This document shows positions 1-10,490 of a DNA stretch of 64,000 nt, piece by piece. The stretch's first letter is position 1. Each line of letters begins with the position of its first letter. The notes beneath the pieces are model-generated. The model searched no databases and was not told the DNA's origin. It was given only the letters and a program-made list of their open reading frames with translations. The translations under genes were made by a program, and so were the position numbers. The stretch covers positions 4,266,501 to 4,330,500 of the forward strand of contig JARHVA010000349.1 in NCBI GenBank assembly GCA_037957365.1, written 5' to 3'. Origin of the DNA: Torreya grandis (taxonomy: Eukaryota; Streptophyta; Pinopsida; Cupressales; Taxaceae).

Positions 1-47
1 CTTCAATGTTTAGCTTGTTGAGTCTAAGCAGTTAGGCTATCCTACAC
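1..47 (+). mobile_element. Gypsy-1 left LTR, short piece left of the copia insertion
   Basis: These 47 bases align with 21265-21307 in the right LTR of Gypsy-1 (shared words include TTTAGCTTG and CCATCCTA/CTATCCTA). The rest of the left LTR resumes at 6370, after the copia element. By comparison with the right LTR, about 490 bases of this LTR lie left of the window. Confidence 0.8.
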
Positions 48-430
48 TGTTAGGACTTGTTCCAAAGTCTTAACGTTAGGTTAGATTTTTGGTAGGTAAT
101 AAATAATTATTGTAAATGGGGCATGCATCTTTTAGTAAAGACACTCCCATAAAATAAACTTACTTAGTTTAATTATTAGGTAGTTTTAATGTTTTATATT
201 TATTAATTAGAATTATTTTACGGGTTGTTTTCCCATATTTAGTTGGTTATAGGATTAGTTGTTTTTACCGGTCATTGGTAAAAACTATATAAATCCATGT
301 TTGCATTGTAAAATGGTTAACAGAGTAAAGGCACCCTTATGTACTTGATTTTTTGAATTATTAATAAAATACTTGTGTACTCACACTAAGCGGGGACAAG
401 GTTCAACCTATTTTGATTCTAGAGTTATCA
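48..430 (+). repeat. Copia 5' LTR
   Basis: The 383-base LTR begins TGTTAGGACTTG and ends GAGTTATCA. It matches 5992-6369 almost throughout. It contains a TATA-like box at 285-294 and an AATAAA at 363-368. Confidence 0.95.
285..294 (+). promoter_or_regulatory. TATA-like box of the copia 5' LTR
   Basis: CTATATAAAT is identical in the 3' LTR (6224-6233). An AATAAA 70 bases downstream (363-368) could serve as poly(A) signal, giving the usual U3-R-U5 arrangement. Confidence 0.6.
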
Positions 431-431
431 G

Positions 432-447
432 TGGTATCAGAGCATGG
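432..447 (+). other. Copia primer binding site (initiator Met tRNA type)
   Basis: TGGTATCAGAGCATGG starts two bases after the LTR end. It matches the usual plant copia site complementary to the 3' end of initiator methionine tRNA. Confidence 0.9.
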
Positions 448-1330
448 TTATTTTGAGAGCACAGTGAATTCAAAGAAGCAAGGTGAAAAATCAATTCACG
501 TGATATCTTTTGGCATGAAATAAGGTATGCCATATAAAATGATTTTTTTTTATTAGTTTAAATGTTTGAAAAATTATTAAATTATTTTAATTTTTCAAAT
601 ATTATTCACATTTAAACCTGTATTTTCCATATACCATAGTCTGGTCTTTTTTGATCATTTATACTCCATTTTCCTATGTTAAACCTCCTCGTTTGGCATA
701 AAAAATGAATTTTTAGCATTTAATGTTATTAAATTCATTGTTTTTTGACCAAAATTAGATTTGTACGACTTATTTTTTGTTGAATACCTCTAAAAATTTC
801 CATTCTGCCTTTGTTATTTCCATTCATTCTTAGGCTTCTTAATAGCTAAAACATCTGCAAATGGTATTAAACCACTATTTTTGCATTCAAATTGAAAATC
901 TAGAATTTTTTTGCACTTGTACGGCCTATTGTATGGCCTTCCAATGCCCAGGCTTTATTTTGATCTCATTCCCTGCAAATACATCTCAAAAAATTTGCAA
1001 AAACACAGTAAAAATCCTTTGTATTTAGCTTGTATGGATTTGTATAGCCTGTAGGTGAGATAACAAGTGAAATAATAATTCTCCAGCAGTAGCTATGGCA
1101 TCCTAGGCAAACATGGCACTGGAATAAAACTCAAAAATTTATTTTTGATATTTCTATAGTTTGATTTTCATTATATTTGCTGTGACTAGGTCCCACGGGA
1201 GAAGGTTGAAAGAGAGACTTAAAAAAAAAGGGAAAAATTTGAATTTATTTACTCATACGTATTTTTTTTTATTTTCCCTCATACACAAAATATGGAATAA
1301 GTATAAATTTTTGAGTGTAATGTTTTGCAA
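448..1330 (+). other. Copia untranslated leader, first part
   Basis: This AT-rich leader has no ORF of note and no domain that I recognise. Together with 1331-1810 it makes a leader of about 1.4 kb between primer site and gag, long for a copia element. Confidence 0.6.
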
Positions 1331-1405
1331 ATGCTCTTAGATCAATTGGTTAAGCTTATTTTGTTAGAAGCTTGCAAAGGAGGAAGTCAAGGGTTCAAAT
1401 CCCTT
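1331..1405 (+). repeat. tRNA-derived (SINE-like) segment in the copia leader
   Basis: An A-box-like TAGATCAATTGG (1338-1349) and a B-box-like GGTTCAAATCC (1392-1402) lie about 42 bases apart. The second is inside a perfect T-arm: AAGGG (1389-1393), a 7-base loop, CCCTT (1401-1405). The following bases do not pair with the start as an acceptor stem, so it is not a working tRNA gene. It could be the head of a plant SINE or a captured tRNA pseudogene. The far end of any SINE is not clear. Confidence 0.55.
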
Positions 1406-1568
1406 CTTTTTGGAGAAAGTTATTTTTGATTTGGAATATGCTTTTTTTGAAAAAGGAATATTCTCTTTTTAAATTAGAATATTTTAAAACACATACTTAT
1501 TGTATTGTGTTATTTAATTTTTCAAAAAAGGGGTGGAATTTAATCATATTTATTTTGCATTGTTGTGG

Positions 1569-1632
1569 TGAGATAAGGGTGTAATTGGTGGAATAAGGTT
1601 GTAATTTGGTGAAATAAGGGTGTAATCATTGA
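1569..1632 (+). repeat. Three-copy minisatellite, unit about 20-22 bases
   Basis: Three imperfect tandem units share the core ATAAGGGTGTAAT/ATAAGGTTGTAAT and GGTGGA/GGTGAA. It lies in the copia leader and has no evident function. Confidence 0.7.
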
Positions 1633-1642
1633 TTTTTGGTGT

Positions 1643-1714
1643 GGTTAAGTGCAAAACCCATCAAAAATACTTTTTTTTCTTTTATGCTCTACGCGGAGGT
1701 TAAGTGCAAAACCC
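1643..1714 (+). repeat. Direct repeat of a 17-base word in the copia leader
   Basis: GGTTAAGTGCAAAACCC occurs at 1643-1659 and again at 1698-1714, both just upstream of gag. The exact match suggests a recent short duplication or a conserved leader motif. Confidence 0.7.
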
Positions 1715-1810
1715 TGTAGAAGCAGTGTTTTGTGTAGTGAGTGTGATATTTGTTTCATTTCTTTTGCATTTTTTCACATGTTTTTCTACTGCACTTGCTT
1801 TCATTTCAAA

Positions 1811-2730
1811 ATGCTGAAAATTCAAAATTTGCTTTTAGATGGTGATAGATTAACAATTTCTAATTATTTAGATTAGAAACGATTGATGGAGACTTCACTA
1901 GTGTTTGATGAGTTATGGGATATTGTTAAGAATGAAAATCCCACATTGCCAACAGAGCATGCTAAATTAGATATTTTCAATTTGCGTGATTCTAAGGCCT
2001 TAGCTCTCATTAAATGTTGTTGTACTCGTGATACGTATGATCATATTGAAAATTCTCCTCATAGTTATACTGCATGGAAAACATTGTTAGATTTGTATGA
2101 TAAGAAACCTAAGCATAAAAAGATAGATATTCATATGCGGTTGTTTACTTTGTCATTAGATGAAGATGGGGATATGGAAAAATATATGTCTAAATTGAAA
2201 AATATCACTACTGAGTACACTAAGTCTGGTTTTGGAAAACTAGATGACGACCTCATAGTTACTGCTACTTTGAAAGGACTACTAGGGTCCTATAAGAATT
2301 TTGTTGAAATGTTGCATGTCTTTGACAAGATCACAGGCATCACCTTTGATAAGTTGGCTGAGTTTCTCATCCAACATGACCTCTCTTTACCCAAGAAATC
2401 CAAGAAAACTAAAGAAGCCCATGTTTTAGAGTCAAAGCCTAGTTCATCTTCATTTGGGCATCAAAACAATAGAGGAAATAGTTCTAGAGGGGGTCAAGGT
2501 TATAGAGGAGGCAGATATCAAAATAGAGGTAGGGGTCATTCAAATAATCAACAATGTAATCAATCACATTCACATGAAACAAGTGATCAAGGACATGGTC
2601 ATAATTCATATAGGGGCAAAGGTTGAGGTAGATCAGACATTTAGTGTCATAGATGTGGAAAATTTAGTCACATTGCCTCATAATGTAGGATTCATTTTGA
2701 TAAAATTTAGAGGCCACAAAAAGTGACTAA
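1811..2730 (+). pseudogene. gag: Copia gag (capsid/nucleocapsid) relic
   Basis: Gag forms the particle that packages element RNA. The start at 1811 reads MLKIQNLLLDGD, close to a usual plant copia Gag beginning. A stop at 1874 follows, then 1883-2623 is open (247 codons) with a UBN2-like core (LLDLYDKK, MEKYMSKLK, ATLKGLLGSYKNF). After it come an Arg/Gly/Asn-rich tail and a CCHC zinc knuckle (CHRCGKFSHIAS-stop-C, about 2645-2686) that keeps C-x2-C-x4-H-x4-C spacing. Stops at about 2624, 2642, 2684 and 2708 interrupt it. The frame is the same as in all the downstream domains. Confidence 0.9.
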
Positions 2731-3230
2731 GACTAACTCTACTCAGTATGCCGATCATGACTATGATGAATCTAGTAATGTTGCCCATGAATTTGCATTC
2801 ACTACTTTGGGGCACATTGATTATATTGAATATGAGGCTTGAGATGAGTTCATAGATGTATGGGTTTTAGACACAGGAGCAACCAAACACATGACATTTA
2901 GGAGAGATTTCTTTTGGTCTTATAAGGAAGCTTCTCTCTCTCTAGTTGCCTTAGCAGATAAGTCTATGCATACACCACTAGGACTTGGTTCTATTCAAAT
3001 TATTATTCCTAATGGGTCTATAAAATACTTGGAGTATGTTTGGTATGTTCCCACATTGAAGAAACACTTACTTTCTTTGGTAACTATTCGAAAGAAAGGT
3101 TATCAAATTATGCTTGAAAATGGGCTCATTTACATCAATTTAGTGAAGGATGATTATAAAACAATGTATACAGGATATGAAGATGGAAACTTGGTTAGAT
3201 TGCATTGTAAGGTGCTTCCTCCCAATATAG
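2731..3230 (+). pseudogene. Copia aspartic protease relic
   Basis: The protease cuts the Gag-Pol polyprotein. WVLDTGATKHMT at about 2861-2896 carries the active-site D-T-G. It is followed by the usual copia strand pattern (VWYVPTLKKHLLSL at about 3039-3080), which leads into the integrase. A TGA at about 2840 breaks the frame just upstream; otherwise the segment is open to 3334. Confidence 0.85.
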
Positions 3231-4060
3231 AACTTGTGGCAGTTGTTGACATAGGTATAGGTACTATGTCTACACAGCGGTTATGGCATCTCCACTATGG
3301 ACATTTGAATATCCACTCTTTAGTGGATTTGTAGAGATATGGTATGGTGAATGGGTTGCCCACTTTTTGCAAAGATAGTATTCTTTGTGAGTCATGTGTT
3401 TTGGGTAAACAAAATTGGGAAAAATTTCCTAAACAGTCATCTTGGAGAACTAATAGATGTTTACAGTTAGTTCATAGTGATGTATGTGACATGAAAAAGT
3501 CATCCATTGGTGGGTGTAGATACTTTGTCTTGTTTATTGATGACTTTTCTAGGATGACTTGGGTATTCTTTATGAGAAATAAATCTAAAGTTTTCGCTAA
3601 GTTTGTTGATTGGTTATACTTAGTCAAAAAAGAAATAAGTTCACATTTGGCCACTCTTCATTCAGATAATGGAGGTGAGTATACCTCAAATGAATTTTTA
3701 GACTATTGTCAAGAACATGGAATTCATCGACAATATAGTAATGCTTATACTCCACAACAAAATGGAGTATCTGAATGAATGAATAGAACTTTAGAGGCCA
3801 CAACATGTACCATGTTGCACTAGAAACAACTTGATGATAAATTTTGGGCCGAAGCTATTGGTACTGTAGTGTATTTGAGAAATAGGTCCCCCATAATTGC
3901 ACTTTTGGGACAAACTCCATATGAGGCATGGTATGGGTTTAAACACAAAGTTAAACACTTGAAAGTGTTTGGATGTGTTTGTTTTTCTTTGGTTCCTATT
4001 AAACATAGAACTAAGTTGGAGCCACGAAGTTGAAAATGCATCTTTCTTGGTTATTCTGAA
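3231..4060 (+). pseudogene. Copia integrase relic
   Basis: Integrase joins the cDNA to the chromosome. The N-terminal zinc region is visible (LWHLHYGHLN at about 3281-3310, then CESCVLGKQ at about 3389-3415). The core follows with LVHSDVCD, TLHSDNGGEY and QQNGVSE, which supply the D, D and E of the DDE triad. The GKQ and FLGY (about 4043) signatures are typical of copia. Stops fall at 3332, 3776, 3821 and 4031; the one at 3776 replaces the conserved Arg after NGVSE. No frameshift is seen. Confidence 0.9.
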
Positions 4061-4480
4061 GAGTTTGGGACTATGAACACTGCAGAGATTGATTCTCAAC
4101 TTGATAGATTAGACAGGAAAAATGCAAAAAGAGATAAGGGTTTGAATAATGGGGATAACTCTTCAAAGTTATGGTATGAGACTCAAATTCCTTCACTTTT
4201 CTCTCCTTCATCTACAAGTTCACAGGTTGATGACTTAGAAATTGTTGAAAATTCTCTAAGTCCCCCTTCAAATGATACACATAATGAGAATTATGGAGTC
4301 CCTAATTTGAATAATTTGTCTAAGTATCCAAAATGGGCTCAAAGTACTTTTTCTAACTTGACAGCAGATGAAGTTGGTTTAACAGGGCCTAGGAATTCTC
4401 AAAAATAGGTAAACTATGGTATGGTTATTACTACTTCCACTGAGCCATCCACTTTTGAGGATGCATCTACTGAACATGTT
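4061..4480 (+). pseudogene. Copia integrase-RT linker
   Basis: This Ser/Asn/Asp-rich stretch (open at 4073-4405) lies in the same frame as the rest of pol. Such low-conservation linkers are normal between copia integrase and RT. One stop lies at 4406. Confidence 0.7.
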
Positions 4481-5300
4481 TAGCAACAGGCAATGAAATG
4501 TGAGTATGATTCCATACTTAACAATAATACATGGGTTTTAGTTGATCCTCCTCCACATGTTAAACCCATCAGATGTAAATGGGTTTATAGGACTAAGTAT
4601 AAATTAGATGGCTCCATTAATAAACATAAGGCATGACTTGTTGTAAAAGGATATGTGCAATAAGAAGGTATTGACTATGAGGAAACATGTGCACCAACTG
4701 CCAAATGGCACACTATTTGTATGGTACTTGCCTTAACAGCACAAAATGGTTGGAAAGTACATCAATTGGATGTTAAAAGTGCTTTTTTAAATGGTGATTT
4801 ACAGGAAGAAGTCTATATGAAACAACCTCAGGGTTTTGAACAGGTGGGTGCTGAACACAAATTATGTAAATTGATAAAAGCTTTGTATGGGCTCAAACAA
4901 GCACCCAGGGCTTGGTATGAGAAAATGGATTCATACTTTAAATCCATTGGTTTTCATCGTAGTGAATTAGATGATACTCTATATTTTTGATTGCAAGGTA
5001 AGAAAATGGTGATACTAGTTCTCTATGTAGATGACTTGTTTATTACAGGTAATGATGAAAACCATAACAAGTTTGTGAAGAAGGAATTAAAAGATGGGTT
5101 TGAGATGATATATCTTAGACTTCTTCACTACTATTTAGGCATAGAGGTAACTTAGAAAGAGCATAATATTTTCATTTCACAAACTAAGTATATTTTTGAG
5201 TTATTAGAGAGGTTTGGCATGAGTAATTGCAAACCTGCTCTCACTCCCATGGAAAGTAACTTGAAATTATCTAAGGATGATAGCAGTGCCTTTTTTGATG
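4481..5300 (+). pseudogene. Copia reverse transcriptase relic
   Basis: Visible in order are CKWVYRTKYKLDGSI, the EGIDYEETCAPTAK block, HQLDVKSAFLNGDL, LYGLKQAPRAWY and the catalytic YVDDLF at about 5024-5041. This order and wording are diagnostic of Ty1/copia RT. Stops at about 4636 (at the Arg of KHKARL), 4661 (at a Gln) and 4988 interrupt it. All domains remain in one frame, so decay has been by substitution. Confidence 0.95.
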
Positions 5301-5970
5301 GCACCACATATAGATAATTGGTGGGAGGTTTGATATACTTGATGACTACCAGGCTTGATATTTCATTTTCAGTTGGAATATTATCTAGGTTTATGCATGA
5401 TCCTAGAGAAATTCATTGGCATGCAACAAAATGAGTACTTCATTACCTTCAGGGAATGAAAACATATGGCCTTGAATACCGCCACAACAAGAACTTCAAA
5501 CTTGTTGGATATTGTGATGCAGATTTTGGTAGATGTGTGGATGATAGAGTGTCAACCACATGATACACTATGCATATGGGTTTAGCTGCCATTGCTTGGT
5601 GTTGTAAGAAGCTGGATATAGTGGCAAATTCATCAGCAGAATCAGAGTATATTTCAGCATGGAATGCTTCTAGAGAAATTTTTTACCTTCATTTTATTCT
5701 TGAAGATCTTTAGGTTTCTCAATTTGCTCGTACACAGTTATACATTGATAATTAGAGTGCAATCAAGATGTCCAAGAATCCAGTATTTCATGCCAAAAAA
5801 AAACATATGGATGTCAAATACCATTATCTATGAATGTTGGTGGCAAAGAAAACTCTTGATCCAATATATTGCTTAACTGCCGATTAGACAACCAATATCT
5901 TCACAAAACCCCTTGACAGAATCAAATTTGAAAAATTCAAAAAAATTCTTGGTATGTGTCCAAAGACCTA
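5301..5970 (+). pseudogene. Copia RNase H relic
   Basis: RNase H removes the RNA strand during cDNA synthesis. Copia signatures present are LVGGLIYLMTTRLDI, VGYCDADFG, SSAESEY at about 5630-5650, and the C-terminal MSKNPVFHAKKKHMDVKYH at about 5768-5824. Stops replace the Gln of YRQLV, the Arg of KRVLHYLQG and the Gln of DNQSAI. The frame is the one used since 1811. Confidence 0.92.
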
Positions 5971-5978
5971 ACTTTGGA

Positions 5979-5991
5979 TCAAAGGGGGGTT
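5979..5991 (+). other. Copia polypurine tract
   Basis: A run ending AAAGGGGGG followed by TT lies immediately before the 3' LTR. This is the expected site for plus-strand priming. Confidence 0.85.
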
Positions 5992-6369
5992 TGTTAGGAC
6001 TTGTTCCAAAGTCTTAACGTTAGGTTAGATTTTTGGTTGGTAATAAATAATTATTGTAAATGGGGCATGCATCTTTTAGTAAAGACACCCCATAATATAA
6101 ACTTAGTTTAATTATTAGGTAGTTTTAATGTTTTATATTTATTAATTAAAATTACTTTATGGGTTGTTTTCCCATATTTAGTTGGTTATAGGATTAGTTG
6201 TTTTTACCAGTCATTGGTAAAAACTATATAAATCCATGTTTGCATTGTAAAAGGGTTAACAGAGTAAAGGCACCCTTATGTACTTGATTTTTTGAATTAT
6301 TAATAAAATACTTATGCACTCGCACTAAGCAGGGACAAGGTTCAACCTATTTTGATTATGGAGTTATCA
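5992..6369 (+). repeat. Copia 3' LTR
   Basis: This 378-base copy of 48-430 starts TGTTAGGACTTG and ends GAGTTATCA. Differences from the 5' LTR are about 13 substitutions, a 1-base and a 4-base deletion. TATA-like box at 6224-6233, AATAAA at 6302-6307. Confidence 0.95.
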
Positions 6370-8826
6370 TGCACATCACATGGAAATGAGTAGACCAAAT
6401 TGTTTAAACATTCTTTATCTTCACTCAAGAATCCATCAAAAGATAAAGGATCATGCATGATAAAATTTATTCATGCTAGGATCTTGATCTACAAATTTCA
6501 TGTTCATGTAATCTTTCTAGATCAATATTTATCTCCTTAAAGTTGGTCATGTAGAGTAAAATATTTGTACAAACATCAAATTCAAGCCTCAAAAAATATC
6601 CTTTTAGGTTCAAATTATTAGTGATAGGAACATGGATTTCATGAAAAACATGTAGTTTAGATAACTTGAACATTTTGTAAACACACATAGAAAGATCCTA
6701 GAACTAGCAAATCAAGTGGGCATAATCCTTTTAGTATCAATAATATCTCTTGTAAATTTGGTGCCTCCATGACCTTTTTGCTTCCAGATCTAAGACTTAA
6801 AATTTGGTCAAAAAATGGGAGATGTTTGTGTAGATATCAACTTTAATCTATGTTAGAAACCATTAGGGATTTAAATTTGATGGTTGCATTGATGTCAATA
6901 ATGGTCACACAAACATCATCTAATAGTCATGTAGATGTCATCTAATGATTGTGTAAACATTAAATTAAGATCATGGTAAATAGTGATTTGTTTTTAAATA
7001 TAGGTTAATCTAATGGTATAGATTGCATCATACATCTTGATTTGATGGTACAAGATGATTCAAAAGGTCAAGGAGATCAAGAGGCCACCACATGGCATAA
7101 GTGCATAAAGCTAGTAGACTGATAGTGGATCCTGAGTGAAAACATGTGATTTTCAAGTAGCACCAACTTAGATAGAGTTGATAGGTTAAGGATAGATCTA
7201 AGGGCTCACATTAACTCATACCATAGAGATCAGATGGTATGAGTGAAGCTTAATGAGTCAATGATCTAAGTCATAGTCAACAACCAATGAAATTAAAGGT
7301 CAAGAAGCTAAGGGAATTCTTTGAAATTGAACACATGACCAAGGTCAAATAAGAAAAGATTTTAAGAGGGCACATGATGCCATTGAAGCTAAATGGAACA
7401 CCATTAAGAAGACATAGTGATGTAGCTAAATTTTATAAGACATAAAAGGACCACCATTAAAGATTAATATGGACCTCTGGCTCAAGGGATTATGTCATGT
7501 AGGGTTCATTATATGATTTTATTTTTCATTATTTAAGATATCTATGCATATGATAAGCTATTTGTTCCCATAAAGATAGAATGGGTATATTTAGACCTAT
7601 TTGGATTAGGAAAGGGGACTATATAGTTGATAAGTTTGCATCAACATAACGATAATAGGAAAACCAATAGTTTAAGATTCGTTTCTTATTTATAGTAGAC
7701 CTATAAACATGGGGATGAGTTCAAGCATGATCCATTTTAGAAAAGACCTATAATTTTAAAGGATGCCATGAAATAATACACGTAGACTCCAATAGTTTCA
7801 TCACCAAAACTAGCTATATAAAAAGGAGCCTTCTTTCCACTTTTGCATGCCATGACAAACTAGTGAAGAGTAATTAAAACCAATATCAAGCTATAAAGAT
7901 TGATTTGATGGTTGTAAATACATTTATGATAAGACCCAACTCACAACAGCTTATTCCCACCATTACAATTGTTAGGGAGTATCAATGAGGGAATAATGAA
8001 CTATTAAAACTGCTTAAGATGACTCAGATCAATCAATAAATTCCAAAGAAGCATAATTATATAAGTATTTGTAACTATGGTTCAAATAAATTTTAACTCA
8101 TTTAATTCCCCTTTGGTTACCAATTTTACCCTTCTCTTAATGTCTTTCTTCTATAAATATAGCCTTTGAGCTATTGATTATCATGCCTCAGGCTGGCATG
8201 ACTATACTCTATCAAAAATTTTAGAGTATGGAATAGATCATTTTGTAGCTATTTCCTAATATGTTCTTAGTGTTTTGTATTTGTTTGATATAAAAAAGGG
8301 GTTATTATCTTCCCTTTTCAAGTCTAAGTTCAACCTAAGTGTTAATAAACTTCTCTTATAGGTCATATAACATGTCTTAAGGTTGATGTCTCAAGTATAG
8401 AGTGGATTATTGACTGTAAATGATTTAAATCAAGCCTTAACCTCATTTCCCTCCAGCCTAAGTCCATAAATTTGACCTATAAGTGAAACATTATTACTTG
8501 TAAACCATTGTAGACACTGCATTAGTTCTATTCATAGTATATTAGTGTGCTAATGAGTTAAATATTGAGAGTGGATCTTTAAACATTTAGTATATCACCT
8601 CCTTTAGAGTAGGTTCAATTCATTCATTATCTAACTCTTTTCCACATAAGTAATTAGTTGGTATAGATAAGATCATTTCAATATACATTCAGGTAGTTAG
8701 CCCTTAAATCTAGAGGCTCATTTTAAATATAGGTACACCCACATACCTGTAAATGTTCCTATGTTTCCCAAATCTAGAAAAGGTATGAACAACTTATTCT
8801 AGGGTATAAGATTTGGTGACAATAAT
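6370..8826 (+). mobile_element. Gypsy-1 left LTR, main part
   Basis: The stretch aligns along its whole length with 21308-23612, roughly 80-90% by eye with small indels. Both copies carry CTATAAATATAGCC boxes and end in TTTGGTGACAATAAT. It has no coding content. The tract after the end (8829-8846) resembles the primer site of Gypsy-2, which marks this copy as the 5' LTR of a plus-strand element. Confidence 0.85.
8151..8160 (+). promoter_or_regulatory. TATA-like box of the Gypsy-1 left LTR
   Basis: CTATAAATAT is kept in the right LTR at 22934-22943 with the same flanks (CTTCTATAAATATAGCCTTT). It lies about 670 bases before the LTR end, so R-U5 would be long. Confidence 0.6.
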
Positions 8827-8828
8827 TT

Positions 8829-8846
8829 ATTCATGCTTAGTGGGAC
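8829..8846 (+). other. Probable Gypsy-1 primer binding site
   Basis: TATTCATGCTTAGTGGGAC aligns with the tract TGGCATGCCCAATGGGAC found just after the Gypsy-2 LTR (55981-55998). The first bases have decayed. I do not name the priming tRNA. Confidence 0.5.
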
Positions 8847-9084
8847 CCATTATCTTCAAGACAACCTATCAATGTGAATGTTGGTCTTGACAAACAACAA
8901 TTACAACTTGGTGTACTACTTAGCATTTGGCAACTCTTTCAAGGTAAATCTAGTTTAAGGCCATTATTTTATTATAAACATGCCCTCATAATTCATGATT
9001 CTCACTAGGTCATCCTTTTCTAGAACATTCAATCCCATTAACTCATGCATTCAGCATAAAATTCCTTTTAAAGTTCAGTATCCA
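8847..9084 (+). other. Gypsy-1 untranslated leader
   Basis: This short stretch lies between the primer site and the gag-like reading frame. No ORF or repeat is visible. Confidence 0.5.
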
Positions 9085-10490
9085 TAGCTTAATCTACCCT
9101 TTGAAGAACAAGTAGATTTTTATAGAAAAGAAGAGGTTAAAGAGGCTAAAGAAATTGAATATCTTGAACAATAGGACATGGCTAGATGTCATTATTTCCC
9201 TACCTTCAATATTTATCACCTAATTCAACTTCATGTATATGATATCATTCCTCCCAATGCCATGAAAGGTGTGCCCATATTCAATGGTCAGAATCATGTC
9301 ATACCTAGTGAGCACATTAGAGATGTTTCTAAATTTTGTAGTTTCCATGATATTGATTGAGAGAACATAGCCATTAAACTCCTTGACATGTCCCTTAAAG
9401 GGAAGGCTCTTGATTGGTATATGACTCTAGAAGGTGGATGCATCACAACATGGGATGAGTTTGGAGTGTTGTTGACTTCTAGATTTAGAAATGAAAGTGG
9501 CCATGCCTCTTTCATACATCAACTCAAAATGATAAAAAGGGAACCCATAGAAATAATACATGACTTAAATGAAAGGTTTCATAAGACCTAGAATAGATCA
9601 CCTCCTCCCATGAGACCAACTACTAGCTTTATGTTCCCCACTTACTTGAAAGCCATTGTGATAGAAATTTCTATCATGCTTCAATCTATGGGTGGTTACA
9701 TCCTCCCTGAAGAATATTAGATTTATATCAAATCTATAAATAATTTCATCCAAAATGGAAGATTTCCACCTAAATTGTCTATGCCTCCTGTGGCTCATTA
9801 TTCTTCTATTAATCTGGAAGTGGTTCAAATTCCTAATGCTAATACCAAGCCCAATACTACTCCTAAGAAGGTAGTTAATACCATGGACAAATATGCATCT
9901 ATTCAATTTCTATAAGCTAATATTGGGAGAGAAAATATTTCATAAGGTTTCTACAATAATTCATACCCCTATAAACAATAATATGATCAATAATATGAAA
10001 TAGTAAGAGGATAATGGAATCCTAATCCCAACACACCTACCAATTTATATAGTCCTAACTCTACCACCAATGTAAGGGATATGGTACCAATTCATAGCAA
10101 TTTGGTGTAGGGAGAAGATTACAAGTAAGACCAATTCATGGATGCCAATGAGAATAGAGAGAAATCTTTGACATCTCAATGATTAGTTACTCCCCTCCTA
10201 TCAAATGAGGATGAGGTGATGATGTAAGTTAATAAGGATTTTCAACCTCAAGGAGAGATCTTCACAAATTTTATAGTTGAAGACACTTTTGTGCTAAATC
10301 AAGGATCCTCTATCATAGATAATACAAGGTCCAAGAGGAAGGATTTAGGTGGTAAGAGTAGAATTCACATATTCTCATCTAATCCTCTTACAAAGAAACA
10401 AGACATGGCTACAAGTGTGATAGTTTCAAAAACTTTTACCTATCTCTCAAAATATGGTAAGGTCTACTCCTACTCCTCAAGTTACAAGTA
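9085..10490 (+). pseudogene. gag: Gypsy-1 gag relic
   Basis: The reading frame runs from about 9085 through 9178-9357, 9388-9588 and 10291-10488, broken by TAG/TGA/TAA stops. The core has PSEHIRDVSKFC, SLKGKALDWYMTLEGG and TTWDEFGVLL, as in Ty3/gypsy Gag (retrotrans_gag). Gypsy-2 has the same blocks (PSEHIRNMEFFC, SFKGKDLDWYVTL). No CCHC zinc knuckle can be found in either copy. The C-terminal third is Asn/Pro/Thr-rich. Gag would form the capsid that packages the element RNA. Confidence 0.8.

Larger units (their letters stand above)
48..6369 (+). mobile_element. Ty1/copia LTR retrotransposon, complete but decayed
   Basis: The element has LTRs at 48-430 and 5992-6369, an initiator-Met-type primer binding site, a gag-pol region in copia order (gag, protease, integrase, RT, RNase H) and a polypurine tract. 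The flanking pentamers TACAC (43-47) and TGCAC (6370-6374) form a 4/5 target duplication. The insertion lies in the left LTR of Gypsy-1, and the homologous point in the right LTR (around 21300) is uninterrupted. The LTRs differ at about 13 positions plus two small indels, counted by eye, so this is the youngest large insertion in the window. Confidence 0.95.

Noticed and set aside
1331..1405. Functional tRNA gene
   Set aside because: Good T-arm and A-box, but the ends do not form an acceptor stem and no convincing anticodon arm fits, so I list it as tRNA-derived only.
3472..4099. Minus-strand ORFs of 60-102 codons in the copia integrase region
   Set aside because: They lie opposite clear integrase motifs in the plus frame and resemble no protein.
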